DNA of 64,000 bases from Novipirellula artificiosorum (GCF_007860135.1 NZ_SJPV01000006.1:291304-355303), one strand, 5' to 3'. Shown: positions 1 through 9,355, counted from the first letter of the stretch. Made by a program: numbers and translations. The notes: generated from the sequence alone by a model not told the origin.

Positions 1-155
1 GCGGCTTCATCGATCGACCAAAGAACGATCCTGGGACGCAAACGCTTTGGGTTGGAATCCAGAGATCCTACGACCTGTCCAACGCATGGAACGCTTTTGG
101 GCCAGGTGCAAAAAATTTTTCAAGCGTCTAACTTATGTGGTACAACGAGCCCTCT

Positions 156-266
156 GGGAGAGGTCGAGCCTAAGCGAGGGAGAGGGAAAACGGGCTGCGA
201 TTACAACATGAAATTCCAGCACTGTTTCTATACCGGCCCTCCCCCTCGCTGCGCTCGACCCCTCCC
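156..266. repeat. Large imperfect inverted repeat in the leader region
   Basis: The left arm (156-186) and right arm (237-266) are near reverse complements of about 30 bases, built around a GGTCGAGC core and its complement. About 50 bases separate them. Transcribed, this would fold into a long GC-rich hairpin. No transposase or coding sequence accompanies it, so a REP- or MITE-like intergenic element is the likeliest reading. The rest of 1-558 shows no convincing gene apart from the tandem repeat listed next. Confidence 0.6.
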
Positions 267-267
267 G

Positions 268-400
268 CTGCGCGGGCAGGGGTGGATGGATACCTAAACA
301 CTTCAGCAGTCACAACTTAAAAACTGCACGACCTCTGCGCGGGCAGGGGTGGTTGGATACCTCAACACTACAGTAGTTACAGCTTTAAACTGCACGAGCT
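268..400. repeat. Two-copy tandem direct repeat, about 67 bp per unit
   Basis: Copy 1 (268-334) and copy 2 (335-400) lie head to tail. Both begin CTGCGCGGGCAGGGGTGG and share TGGATACCT and CTGCACGA blocks near the middle and end, with scattered substitutions. The first copy starts where the preceding inverted repeat ends, so the two may be one compound element. No open reading frame in it looks coding. Confidence 0.75.
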
Positions 401-558
401 CCTGACGGGGGGTGTGTTTTTGCCCGACACGAATGCGCCCCGGCGAGGCGGCGAGGCTGTTTTTCCCATTCCATCTTGACTCGATGTCGCCGCGCTGAGT
501 AGTTGCTTGAATACGAATTTCAATTACTTTCGCGTTTCGATTAAAGTTCAAGCACGAC

Positions 559-2136
559 ATGGCATGGATTCGCCATTCTCAACCGAGCCAGACGCCTCGT
601 CTGTGGTCCCCGCTGCGCCGAATTTTTGTGATGGCACTGGGTTGTGTCATTTTGACACTGACTTTGATTTCCATAGAAAACGCCAGCGGCCAGGGTTCGG
701 CCTACCCGCCTGGCAATTCGTTTGACACGCCTCAAACCAACTTGCAACCGATTGGCCCACCACCGGGGGTCAATTCTCCGTCGACATTTTCGACGCCGCC
801 TCCGTACCCTACGACGGGATCGGTAGGATCCCCCACGATGGACCCTTACGCGACCTCCGGCTCTGGCGCGAGTCTTGGCTCTGCAATCCCGATGTCGCCG
901 GGAGGCACCAGTTTGTTCGGCATTCTGTTCTCGAATCCCAACGCGCCTGTTGCCCCGCTTCCAACCAATCCATTCAACGTGGGGGCACCGGTTGGCTATG
1001 GCTCGGCGCCTCCATCCTATCCACCGTCCGGCGGCTACGGATCGGTCTACGGAGCGCCAACGACGAGTGTTCCACCTCCGGTTTACAACACGCCCCCTGT
1101 CTATTCAACGCCTCCCGTATACTCCACGCCACCCGGCTACCCCAGCCCGACGTCCCCGTATCCGACGTCCCCGTATCCGACGTCCCCGTATCCGACGTCC
1201 CCGTATCCGACGTCCCCGTATCCGACGTCCCCGTATCCGACGTCCCCCTACCCTCAATCCACACCGTCATCCCTGTATCCTGGCGGGATGTTCGGCAACA
1301 CGAGTTTGTGGGACACGGCAACGATGAGCGCCTATCGATTGCTCCAGGGACCTCGTTTTCGCTACACCTACATCGATTCAGGCGATTCGCCAAATGATCT
1401 GAACATCAACGATTTTGACACGTCCATCGTATTCGCATGGCAAGATTTTTTGTGGTGCACCGAACCGTTGATGATCGCTCCATCATTTTCGCTACATTTG
1501 TGGGACGGCCCCGACGGAATTACCGGCGCCGACTTGCCGCCGAATGCCTATAGCGCGTTCCTTGATTTGGGTTGGCAGAGCGATCCGAACCAGATTTTTG
1601 GTGTTGAACTGGGAACACGGATTGGTGCGTTCACCGACTTCAATACTTACAACTCCGAGAGTTGGAGGTTGATGGGCAAAGCGTTACTGAACTTCCGTTT
1701 GACTCCTGCATCCACGCTGAAAGCAGGCGTCTATTATTTGGATCGCAACAAAGTCAAATTGTTGCCCGCGGGTGGATTGCTGTATCAACCCAATCCCTAC
1801 TCTCGATGTGACATTTTCTTTCCTCAACCGAAGTTCTCGAAGTATTGCCGAACCGTTGGCACTCAAGACGTTTGGTGGTATGTGGCAGGTGAATACGGGG
1901 GAGGGTCGTGGACCGTCACGCGAACCGATGGCGACGAGGACAGTGTTGATATCAACGACCTGCGCGTGATGATGGGCTTCGAATGGGGCCAGCACGAGTA
2001 CATTCGTACGGGCCGCCGCAATTCGTTTGTCGAACTTGGCTATGTCTGGGATCGCGAAATCGAATATCGCTACAGTCCACAAGACAACATCTACCCGAGT
2101 GACGGGATCATGCTGCGCTTGGGAATCGGTTATTAG
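559..2136 (+). CDS. Secreted proline-rich protein with putative outer-membrane beta-barrel domain
   Basis: A 525-residue protein. An N-terminal hydrophobic segment (about residues 22-42) ending near NASGQG looks like a signal peptide. Residues about 45-240 are low-complexity Pro/Tyr/Thr/Ser/Gly, including seven consecutive PTSPY pentapeptides at residues 197-231. From about 260 the protein is rich in alternating aromatic and polar residues, has many Asp, and ends in GIGY. A terminal aromatic residue is typical of beta-barrel outer-membrane proteins. I infer a periplasm-spanning linker plus an outer-membrane barrel. I do not recognise a characterised family; the DUF6268-type barrels are one candidate. 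It is followed by a gene on the same strand. Confidence 0.75.
   Translation: MAWIRHSQPSQTPRLWSPLRRIFVMALGCVILTLTLISIENASGQGSAYPPGNSFDTPQTNLQPIGPPPGVNSPSTFSTPPPYPTTGSVGSPTMDPYATSGSGASLGSAIPMSPGGTSLFGILFSNPNAPVAPLPTNPFNVGAPVGYGSAPPSYPPSGGYGSVYGAPTTSVPPPVYNTPPVYSTPPVYSTPPGYPSPTSPYPTSPYPTSPYPTSPYPTSPYPTSPYPTSPYPQSTPSSLYPGGMFGNTSLWDTATMSAYRLLQGPRFRYTYIDSGDSPNDLNINDFDTSIVFAWQDFLWCTEPLMIAPSFSLHLWDGPDGITGADLPPNAYSAFLDLGWQSDPNQIFGVELGTRIGAFTDFNTYNSESWRLMGKALLNFRLTPASTLKAGVYYLDRNKVKLLPAGGLLYQPNPYSRCDIFFPQPKFSKYCRTVGTQDVWWYVAGEYGGGSWTVTRTDGDEDSVDINDLRVMMGFEWGQHEYIRTGRRNSFVELGYVWDREIEYRYSPQDNIYPSDGIMLRLGIGY
1147..1251 (+). repeat. In-frame 15-bp minisatellite encoding PTSPY repeats
   Basis: Six identical 15-base units (CCGACGTCCCCGTAT) run from 1147 to 1236, followed by a seventh with changes at its end (1237-1251). 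The unit is a multiple of three, so copy-number change would lengthen or shorten the proline-rich linker without breaking the frame. The perfect identity at third codon positions points to recent slippage expansion rather than protein-level selection alone. Confidence 0.9.
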
Positions 2137-2241
2137 CCGATTATGCGGCTTTCGCAGGCATCCTGGTAAGTTTCGTTGACTTTGTGGGTCATTCCTGTCA
2201 GCCAAAGCCTGCCCTCGCTCCGATGCTCAGTTGTACCACTG

Positions 2242-3897
2242 ATGGATAACGGTGCAGATCAACGCCTAGCTGCTTCCTCGACGACCGAGGAAACGTTTCG
2301 CACGTTCTGTTCATTGCTCTGGCATGGATCGCCAGCGACCTGTTCCCCTGCGATCCCCTACCACTATCGAGCAACAATCAGCGTGACCACGACCACCCCA
2401 AGCTACTTGCGCATCCATCAAGGGCCGAGAACAACGGCCGCCAGCAAAAACAATTACGACAATGCTGAGGCCATCGAGGGGTTTTGGCAAGCGTTTGGGG
2501 ATGCGACGGGGTGGCGTGTCGCCCCTTCGAAACCGCGGAGTTCAGCAGGGCTGAAACTGCTGCCGAACGTCAATTGCGATTCGCTTGCTGACCCAAGCGA
2601 GTCCTCACCATCGGTCACGCAGAACAGTGCGTTGCGGCTTGCCGAATCGGCAACACGGCTCGCCGAACAACTGATCCGATCACGTGAATCGCTGCGTCAG
2701 CAAGAGATGGAGCTCGCCGCTCGTGCGACGATCATCTCGGACGCCGACACGCGTCAGAAACTGGCGGATCGCATTGGTCAGATTCTTGCGAATGCAGCCG
2801 AAGCCTGTGGATGTGACGCGGCAGCGCTGTACTTGCTTGATGATGACACGCAAGTCTTAAACACACGAGCGGTTTACGGATTGCCTCTGTCTCGATTGGA
2901 GGATGCACCCCGTGAGCTACGGGGCAGTCGCGGCGACTTGGAGGCGTTGGTACGAAACGTGGTGACCGTTGATGAATTCCATGCCGGCGGTGTCGATACG
3001 TGGTCCAGTCCTGAGCCATTTCAGGCAGGCATTTGCGCGTCCTTGCTTGACGACTCGGTCCCGATCGGAACGCTGTGGTTGTTCGCCGATGAAGTCAAGG
3101 CGTTCAAGAAATCAGATCAGGCAGCGGCTCGCATGGCAGCGGCAGCCATCAGCTGTGAGTTGTCACGGGCTGCTGCAAGCCGAGAACAGAAGGCCCAACA
3201 CAAAAGGGCCGAGTCGATTGCCGATTTGACCGAGTGGCAGCACCTCAGTTTACCAACAGGCAACGAATTGGCCCCGGGATGGCGAGCCGACGGAATGATC
3301 GAATCACCCTGCCAACATGCGATCGGTTGGCACACTTGGGACATCTTGCCTGATGGAACGATCATGATGGCAATCGGTGAGTCGGTCGATCCTTCACTTC
3401 GAGGCGCCGTGCAGGCGGTCGTCGCGAGATCTGCAATGACGGCCCATAGTGGATATCGGCATTCACCGGCTCAGATGATTCAGAGGATTGGCGACTCACT
3501 TTGGCAAACCAATTCAGGCGATCAATTGATGTCGATGCTGTACTTTCAGATTGATCCGGAAACGGGCGATGGTTCGTTTGCGGCGGCGGGAAGCATCACC
3601 GCGATGATCAGTAGCCGCTATGGCTACCGCCCGCTGGTCGATGGCCGCAGTGAATCGATCGGCGTCCAAATCGACGTTCGACCGGCCACCGGATCTTTTT
3701 CGCTGCTCCAAGGCGAAACCTTGCTGGCGTTCACGGACGGATTGTCGGTGGACGGAGCGACACAAACGTTTCTCGGCGATTGTTTGAGAACCAGCATGGC
3801 AGCAGCCGACAAGAATCCTTTGGCTGCGATCCGACGAAAAATGGTCGATCGTCCCCTGACAAAGGAACGAGGCGCCATGACACTGCTTCGCAATTAG
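2242..3897 (+). CDS. GAF domain protein with SpoIIE/PP2C-like domain, probably catalytically degenerate
   Basis: The protein has a GAF-like region (about residues 160-310, including the segment CGCDAAALYLLDDDTQVL) preceded by a helical segment. A SpoIIE/PP2C-type domain occupies about 340-551. Family members use aspartates in GGD-x-x-D, GDV-x-GHG and a C-terminal DD to bind metal ions. Here the matching positions read GWHTWD, IGESVDP and KERGAMTLL, so most metal ligands are missing, while AFTDGL is kept. I infer a pseudophosphatase that senses or scaffolds in a partner-switching pathway. The start is taken at ATG 2242; an upstream TTG at 2176 is possible. No anti-sigma factor or antagonist gene is adjacent. 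Confidence 0.7.
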   Translation: MDNGADQRLAASSTTEETFRTFCSLLWHGSPATCSPAIPYHYRATISVTTTTPSYLRIHQGPRTTAASKNNYDNAEAIEGFWQAFGDATGWRVAPSKPRSSAGLKLLPNVNCDSLADPSESSPSVTQNSALRLAESATRLAEQLIRSRESLRQQEMELAARATIISDADTRQKLADRIGQILANAAEACGCDAAALYLLDDDTQVLNTRAVYGLPLSRLEDAPRELRGSRGDLEALVRNVVTVDEFHAGGVDTWSSPEPFQAGICASLLDDSVPIGTLWLFADEVKAFKKSDQAAARMAAAAISCELSRAAASREQKAQHKRAESIADLTEWQHLSLPTGNELAPGWRADGMIESPCQHAIGWHTWDILPDGTIMMAIGESVDPSLRGAVQAVVARSAMTAHSGYRHSPAQMIQRIGDSLWQTNSGDQLMSMLYFQIDPETGDGSFAAAGSITAMISSRYGYRPLVDGRSESIGVQIDVRPATGSFSLLQGETLLAFTDGLSVDGATQTFLGDCLRTSMAAADKNPLAAIRRKMVDRPLTKERGAMTLLRN

Positions 3898-4017
3898 TTT
3901 CGATCCGCAAAGCAATCTTTGACAAAGATTTCTCTTGACGTCCGCGGTGATTCACAGTAGTTGTGGATACAGGCCAATCCGAATAGGACCTGTTTCGATA
4001 TCTTCGCGGAGGCAATG

Positions 4018-4563
4018 ATGAAGCCTGAGCCGAACGAGAATCCGTCCAAGGAAAGCTCGACAATCGAGCGTTTTTTGGCTGGTATCAGCGAGTGCATTTT
4101 CTTATCGAAGTTGGGAGTCGCCGACATCCAACTTGTCGACTACCTCAGCGACATGATGCTACGGTTTGTTCGTGTCGAATCGCTGCATCGCGTTCGCCGG
4201 GCGAATGGCAAACCCGCCACCGAAGTGTTCGAAATGGTGGCCGAGGCGGATCGCCGCATCGGTCTGGCTCGCCGTGAAGTCCATCGCCACATCGGCGATT
4301 TCACCCTGTTTTGGTCGGGCATGTATCCGGAAAGCCTACGACGCATCAATCCGAATGAATCCGCTGACGGATTTTTGAATTATTGCCGTCAAGGCAAGCG
4401 GGCTTACGCGATTGCAGCGGAAATTGAAGGAGGTGACGATCGACCTTCGTGTGACCTGCTGTACCGATTGAGCGAGCAGTTTGAACTGTGTGCATACGGA
4501 CTGCGCGAAGTTCGTCGCGAGTGGGAAGAAGGCGACCAAGGCAGCGATTTGTTGTTGTCGTAG
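4018..4563 (+). CDS. Conserved hypothetical protein, about 181 residues
   Basis: The start ATG 4018 is chosen because GGAGG at 4008-4012 lies five bases before it. An ATG at 4015 and a TTG at 3961 are in frame but less well placed. The protein is soluble, without signal peptide or membrane segment, and mixed alpha-helical, with many Arg and Glu (for example LREVRREWEEGDQG near the end). I do not recognise the family. It sits alone on the plus strand between the SpoIIE-like gene and the convergent ricT, whose stop lies about 50 bases away. Confidence 0.6.
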   Translation: MKPEPNENPSKESSTIERFLAGISECIFLSKLGVADIQLVDYLSDMMLRFVRVESLHRVRRANGKPATEVFEMVAEADRRIGLARREVHRHIGDFTLFWSGMYPESLRRINPNESADGFLNYCRQGKRAYAIAAEIEGGDDRPSCDLLYRLSEQFELCAYGLREVRREWEEGDQGSDLLLS

Positions 4564-4616
4564 TCGGGATGTTCACGCCATCCACGAGACGCTCGTCTGT
4601 TGCAGACCTTTGGCAA

Positions 4617-5516
4617 TCACTTTTTCTTGCGGCGTTTTTTTTCTTCGAAACCTCGCCGCGTGATGGAGACGACCTCGGAATTGCCAATCATGATGCGGCG
4701 GTTATCTTCTGTTTTGATCGCAATCTGCTGCGACAAGATATCATGCCCAAGCACCGATGCACTACCGTCCCGCATCATGATTTGACTGCCGACCGGTGGC
4801 AATTCAGCGGCTAATTCTTCGTACGTGTCGAACTCATAACGCAAACAACACTTCAGCCGTCCGCAGCGTCCTGAGATCTTGCTCGGATCGAGCGTCGCTT
4901 TTTGCACCTTGGCCATCTTCATCGACACGGGGGGCATCTTACTAAGATGAGTCGCACAACAAATCGGCTGTCCACAATCTCCATAATCGGCTAACAGCTT
5001 GGCCTCGTCCCGAACTCCAATCTGGCGCATCTCGATTCGAGTTTGAAAGTGCCCCGCGAGTTCACGGACCAGTTGCCGAAAATCAACCCGCTGTTCGGCG
5101 AGATAATAGACAATGATGCGTTCACCACCGAGCAACCGCTCGACGTCAACAATCTGCATCTCCAAACCCAATTGGTTCGCCGATCGTTGGCATCCATCAA
5201 TATCCTCGCGAGCGATGGCCTCGTATTGATCTCGTTTGCTACGATCGTCGGACGAGACTTGTCGCAGGATCGAGCCATCCGTCGGCTCTGGCAAGTGTTC
5301 GATTGCCGCCGCCGTTGCCTCACAGAGCACGGTTCCTATTTCCGTTCCGCGTGCGGTCCGGACAACGACTTGATCACCGTAACGCCAACTCTGATTGGCC
5401 CTCATCACACCGAGAATTCGCATCGAACCACAACGAACCACGTACTGCGGGTTCATGTCGCCGTTGGGGGAAGTCGTCGTGTTTTCGTTTCCCGTCGAAC
5501 CGGTGCTGTTGACCAT
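4617..5516 (-). CDS. ricT: RicT/YaaT-like PSP1 domain protein
   Basis: A 299-residue PSP1/YaaT family protein. In Bacillus subtilis RicT (YaaT) joins RicA and RicF in a complex carrying iron-sulfur clusters that modulates RNase Y-dependent mRNA maturation. The characteristic cysteine motifs are visible: GDCGQPICCATHLSK and GRCGRLKCCLRYEFDTYEEL. The first 20 residues are Ser/Thr/Asn-rich and the C-terminus is a basic KKRRKKK tail that could contact RNA. The gene starts four bases after the moxR stop, so the two are probably one operon. No RicA or RicF homologue lies nearby. The family assignment is firm; the function in planctomycetes is inferred. Confidence 0.88.
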   Translation of the reverse strand: MVNSTGSTGNENTTTSPNGDMNPQYVVRCGSMRILGVMRANQSWRYGDQVVVRTARGTEIGTVLCEATAAAIEHLPEPTDGSILRQVSSDDRSKRDQYEAIAREDIDGCQRSANQLGLEMQIVDVERLLGGERIIVYYLAEQRVDFRQLVRELAGHFQTRIEMRQIGVRDEAKLLADYGDCGQPICCATHLSKMPPVSMKMAKVQKATLDPSKISGRCGRLKCCLRYEFDTYEELAAELPPVGSQIMMRDGSASVLGHDILSQQIAIKTEDNRRIMIGNSEVVSITRRGFEEKKRRKKK

Positions 5517-5520
5517 CGAT

Positions 5521-6525
5521 TCAATCCGCCTTTTCCGGTACGCGTTCCAAAACGTCCAGTAGCACTTGATCGGGCTCGATCCCTTCGGCTTGGGCTTCGA
5601 AATTCAACAACACGCGATGCCGCAGCGCAGGGAGAAAAACGCGACGAATGTCTTCGAAGCTTACATTGTATCGGCCGTCCAAGAGCGCGCGAACTTTCGA
5701 AGCAAGTGCAAGCGTTTGCGCCCCCCGTGGACTGCTCCCCCAACGAATGTAGTTATTGGTTGCTTCGACGCTGTGCGGCCCGTCAGGATGCGTTGCCAGG
5801 GTCAAGCGGACCAAGTAGTCCTGCACATGCGGTGCCAAGATCACTTCGCGCACCAAAGCTTGCCACTTCAAAATTTCGCTGCCATCCATCACCTTTGACA
5901 ACTCAGCCGTCTCGCCGCGCGTGGTACGGTCGACGATCGTGTTGAGTTGTTCCCGCGTGCTGTAGCCCACGACCAACTTGAACAAAAAACGGTCCATCTG
6001 TGCTTCGGGTAACGGGTAGGTGCCTTCCTGCTCGATCGGGTTTTGTGTCGCCAGAACAAAGAACGGTTTTTGAAGAACGAATCGCTGTCCGGCTGCCGTG
6101 ACGGTGCCTTCTTGCATTGTTTCGAGCATCGCTGATTGAGTCTTAGGCGTGGCCCGGTTGATTTCGTCGGCGAGCAAAATCTGAGTGAAGACCGGACCTC
6201 GTTGGAACTCGAAACGACGATGGCCGCGTTCATCTTCGACAATCATGTTCGTGCCAAGTATGTCCGCAGGCATTAAGTCCGGTGTGAACTGAATGCGACT
6301 GAAATCAAGACTCAACACCTCTGCCAAGGTTCGAACCAGCATGGTTTTGCCAAGTCCAGGAACGCCTTCAAGCAGACAGTGGCCCCCGCACAACATCGCG
6401 GTCAACACGCCGTGGACAATGTCGTCATGACCAACGATCACTCGTCCGATCATGTCACGAACCGTCGCGTAGCGTTGTCGAAATTCGTCAGCTTGCGCCT
6501 GCATGGACTCGACGGTGGTCGTCAT
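5521..6525 (-). CDS. MoxR-family AAA+ ATPase
   Basis: A 334-residue MoxR-type AAA+ ATPase. The Walker A motif GVPGLGKT is near residue 55 and the Walker B segment LLADEINRATPKTQSAMLE near residue 118. ATQNPIEQEGTYPLPEAQMDRF (sensor 1 and the MoxR signature) and the C-terminal lid domain are also present. MoxR proteins act as chaperones that help assemble or activate protein complexes, often with von Willebrand A-domain partners. No such partner gene is in view here, where moxR is instead followed at four bases by ricT. The start ATG 6525 reads MTTTVESMQAQ, typical of the family. Confidence 0.93.
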   Translation of the reverse strand: MTTTVESMQAQADEFRQRYATVRDMIGRVIVGHDDIVHGVLTAMLCGGHCLLEGVPGLGKTMLVRTLAEVLSLDFSRIQFTPDLMPADILGTNMIVEDERGHRRFEFQRGPVFTQILLADEINRATPKTQSAMLETMQEGTVTAAGQRFVLQKPFFVLATQNPIEQEGTYPLPEAQMDRFLFKLVVGYSTREQLNTIVDRTTRGETAELSKVMDGSEILKWQALVREVILAPHVQDYLVRLTLATHPDGPHSVEATNNYIRWGSSPRGAQTLALASKVRALLDGRYNVSFEDIRRVFLPALRHRVLLNFEAQAEGIEPDQVLLDVLERVPEKAD

Positions 6526-6665
6526 GGTGAGGAGGGTTCCTGTGATGAGGGCGGCAAGGCGTCAACGAGAGTGGAGAGTTCCGAGAGGACGCCATTCTAG
6601 CTCAAACCGCCATGGCGTGGGACCGGACCCGAAAATTTGACATCTTGCCGAAAACGGCCGACCTG

Positions 6666-6872
6666 CTACTCATCCGAAGTGGGAGGGCCACCAAGTTGCA
6701 CCAATTTGTTTTCCTTCTTGGTCGTCGGGTTCATCACACACTTGCTACACGAAACACACTCTCCCGCTTTGGCTTTCAACCCGCGGGCCACCGTTCGAAC
6801 CGCTCGCCGTACTAACCAAATACCAGCAGCGGCGACAATGGCGAACGAGAGGATTGATTGCCAAGAATCCAA
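6666..6872 (-). CDS. FeoB-associated Cys-rich membrane protein
   Basis: A 68-residue protein with one N-terminal transmembrane helix (about residues 7-22, ILSFAIVAAAGIWLV), a basic stretch, and a CVSCSKC motif. This matches the small FeoB-associated proteins often encoded after feoB, which may serve the role of FeoC or assist iron handling. It lies 42 bases downstream of feoB on the same strand, which supports the assignment. The cysteines could bind iron or a cluster, but that is inference. Confidence 0.75.
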   Translation of the reverse strand: MDSWQSILSFAIVAAAGIWLVRRAVRTVARGLKAKAGECVSCSKCVMNPTTKKENKLVQLGGPPTSDE

Positions 6873-6914
6873 CGACTGTCTCCCTCTTTTGAGCGGCTTT
6901 GTCCTAAGGGGCTG

Positions 6915-9206
6915 CTAAAACAACCTTGATCCGATTTGATACGTCAACAGCGATCCGACATAGGCCAGCGCCGTCATGTAGGTGAAACTGAGGGCCGGCC
7001 AAAACCATGAATTGGTCTCTCGCTTGATGACGAGCAACGTGCTCACGCACTGGGCACAAAGTGCAAAGAACACCATGATCGACAATGCCACCGGAGTCGT
7101 GAACACCGGCCGACCATCAGGCCATTTGGAAGCCCTCATCGCCGCGATCAACCCATCGTCTTGTTCATCGACTTCGCCACCCAGGCTGTAAATGGTTCCC
7201 AGGGTCGCGATGATCACTTCTCGAGCTGGAAAACTCGCAACGGCTCCGACACCAATCCGCCAATCCCATCCCAACGGACGAACCGCCGGTTCGATCGTGT
7301 GACCAATTGATCCAAGCGTGCTGTTTTCCAACAGCGAGGAACTGAGCCGACGATGTTCCGCACGAAGTTGCGCAAGATCGCCAGACACCGAGACGCTTGC
7401 GTCACTGGAGTCCGCTTCCAATTGTTCGATTCGCGTCTGGATTTCAAATTGCCGCGAGTGGTCGCCGGGCCAATAGCCAGCAAACCAAATCAAGATCGAT
7501 GCAGCAAAAATCATCGTTCCGGCGCGCACCACGAATTCGCGGCTCGCTTCCCAGACTCGCGAAAAGACGACTCTCGCCGATGGAACTTTGTATTCGGGAA
7601 GCTCCAAGACAAACGGTGCCGTTTCACCTCGTAGCAGCGTCTTTTTCAAAATCCATGCCACCGGAATCGCGACGAACACGCCGACAAAGTACATCGCCAT
7701 CAACACCAGCGGCCGTGCAGAGATCAAGCCGCCCAGCAATCCACTCGCCGGCACAAACGCGCCAATCAACAGCAGGTAGACTGGTAGCCGAGCGCTGCAG
7801 CTCATCAGCGGTGCCACCATAATGGTCGCAAACCGATCTCGACGATTTTCGATCACTCGAGTGGCCATGACGCCCGGGACTGCACAGGCAAACGAACTCA
7901 TCAGAGGCAAGAACGACTTGCCGCTCAACCCAAAGAGCGTCATCACTCGGTCCACTAAAAACGCAGCGCGCGACATGTAGCCGCAGTCCTCAAGAACGGC
8001 GAGAAAGAAGAACAGCAAAGCAATCTGCGGCAAGAAAATCAAGACACCGCCAACTCCAGCGATCACACCGTCCACCACCAAACTACGAAGCATGCCTGGC
8101 GGAATGATCCCAGCCACAAACTGAGAAAGAACGCCGGTCAGCGATTCAATCAAGTCCATCGGGATTGAGGAGAGCGAGTAGATGCACTGAAAAATACCAA
8201 ACATGATCAAGAAAAAGCAGATCATGCCGCCGACTCGATGGGTCAAAATCGCATCGAGCCAATCGGTCGCATTGCGGGGTTTGGCTTGAGTCCGCGAGAC
8301 AACCCCCTCCAAGCTGTGGGCTGCCCATGAATAGCGGGCGCTGCACTCCAACTCGGTGGGATCGCCACACACCGACGCCAATTTTTCTCGCGCCGAAACG
8401 ATCGCCGGCAAGACACCGGCGCCTAGCCTTCGGATCGCTCGACGTTCCGCTTCACCCCCGCGGTCGAGCAACATCCGTTCAATCAAATACTGGTCAGGGA
8501 CCATCGTGCGAGAACAATTCTGTCGAGTCAGCGATTCCGTCGTGCAAGCTCGCTCGACAAGCGCATGGCGCAGCTCGTTGCAAACCGCATAGAATTCAGC
8601 CGGCAGCGGACGATCCCGCTCCAGCGACGACACTTGCCGATTGGCGACCTGCTCCAACTGTGTTGACATCTCGGACTTGAGCTCCGCCAAACCGGTTCGT
8701 TTGGACGCGCTGATCGCCACGACACGTACGCCCAGATTCTCGCTCAATTGATCGGTGTTGATGGATAGCCCGCGAGCTTCTGCGGCATCACTCATGTTTA
8801 ACGCGATGATCGTCGGCTTGCCGAGCTCTACAATCTGGCTGACGAGAAACAGGTTTCGCTGCAGAAGCGTGGCATTGACCACGCAAACAACCAAATCGAC
8901 TGGGGATTGGTCCGCGGAATCACCGGTGAGGACATCGACAGCGACCATTTCATCAGGCGAACGTGGCGCCAGACTGTAAGTGCCCGGCAAATCCACAAGT
9001 TCCACCGAGGTGTCGCCGAACATGCAGCGACCGATCTTCTTTTCAATCGTCACCCCCGGATAGTTGCCCGTGCGGACATTCATGCCGGCCAAGGCATTGA
9101 ACAGAGTGCTCTTGCCTGTATTGGGATTGCCGACCAACGCGACGCGGAACGATCGCGTAGCAATTTCGAGCGACTCAGATGCAGTGGTTTCGGCGAAATG
9201 CGCCAT
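6915..9206 (-). CDS. feoB: Ferrous iron transport protein B
   Basis: An inner-membrane Fe(II) transporter with a cytoplasmic G-protein domain. The N-terminus carries G1 (GNPNTGKSTLFNAL), G2 (NYPGVTIE), G3 (DLPGTYSL) and G4-like NMSD. After a helical linker come two Gate-type membrane domains with core motifs such as SFACAVPGVMATR and SFPAREVI. The start is taken at ATG 9206 (MAHFAETT); a further 17 codons reach a TTG at 9257. The protein is then 763 residues, normal for FeoB. It is the middle gene of feoA-feoB-FeoB-associated protein, probably under Fur control from the palindrome upstream of feoA. Confidence 0.96.
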   Translation of the reverse strand: MAHFAETTASESLEIATRSFRVALVGNPNTGKSTLFNALAGMNVRTGNYPGVTIEKKIGRCMFGDTSVELVDLPGTYSLAPRSPDEMVAVDVLTGDSADQSPVDLVVCVVNATLLQRNLFLVSQIVELGKPTIIALNMSDAAEARGLSINTDQLSENLGVRVVAISASKRTGLAELKSEMSTQLEQVANRQVSSLERDRPLPAEFYAVCNELRHALVERACTTESLTRQNCSRTMVPDQYLIERMLLDRGGEAERRAIRRLGAGVLPAIVSAREKLASVCGDPTELECSARYSWAAHSLEGVVSRTQAKPRNATDWLDAILTHRVGGMICFFLIMFGIFQCIYSLSSIPMDLIESLTGVLSQFVAGIIPPGMLRSLVVDGVIAGVGGVLIFLPQIALLFFFLAVLEDCGYMSRAAFLVDRVMTLFGLSGKSFLPLMSSFACAVPGVMATRVIENRRDRFATIMVAPLMSCSARLPVYLLLIGAFVPASGLLGGLISARPLVLMAMYFVGVFVAIPVAWILKKTLLRGETAPFVLELPEYKVPSARVVFSRVWEASREFVVRAGTMIFAASILIWFAGYWPGDHSRQFEIQTRIEQLEADSSDASVSVSGDLAQLRAEHRRLSSSLLENSTLGSIGHTIEPAVRPLGWDWRIGVGAVASFPAREVIIATLGTIYSLGGEVDEQDDGLIAAMRASKWPDGRPVFTTPVALSIMVFFALCAQCVSTLLVIKRETNSWFWPALSFTYMTALAYVGSLLTYQIGSRLF

Positions 9207-9355
9207 GGACCTAAGAACGTGTAAGAGAAGGGTTCTGCCCGTTGGTGACGACAGCAATGACGGAACGCATTTTTAACGTCCGATTCTTGTTCGCGAAACT
9301 CCCGGCCGCGGAATCGACGAAGCAGCCCAGGGCCCGCCTCGCTCTTCAAGCCGAC

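Noticed and set aside
1..558. Small open frames in the leader (for example 52-297)
   Set aside because: They fall in hairpins and tandem repeats and have no recognisable protein features or ribosome binding site.
5043..5945. 300-codon plus-strand frame across ricT and moxR
   Set aside because: It is antisense to both genes, spans their junction and shows no protein family features.
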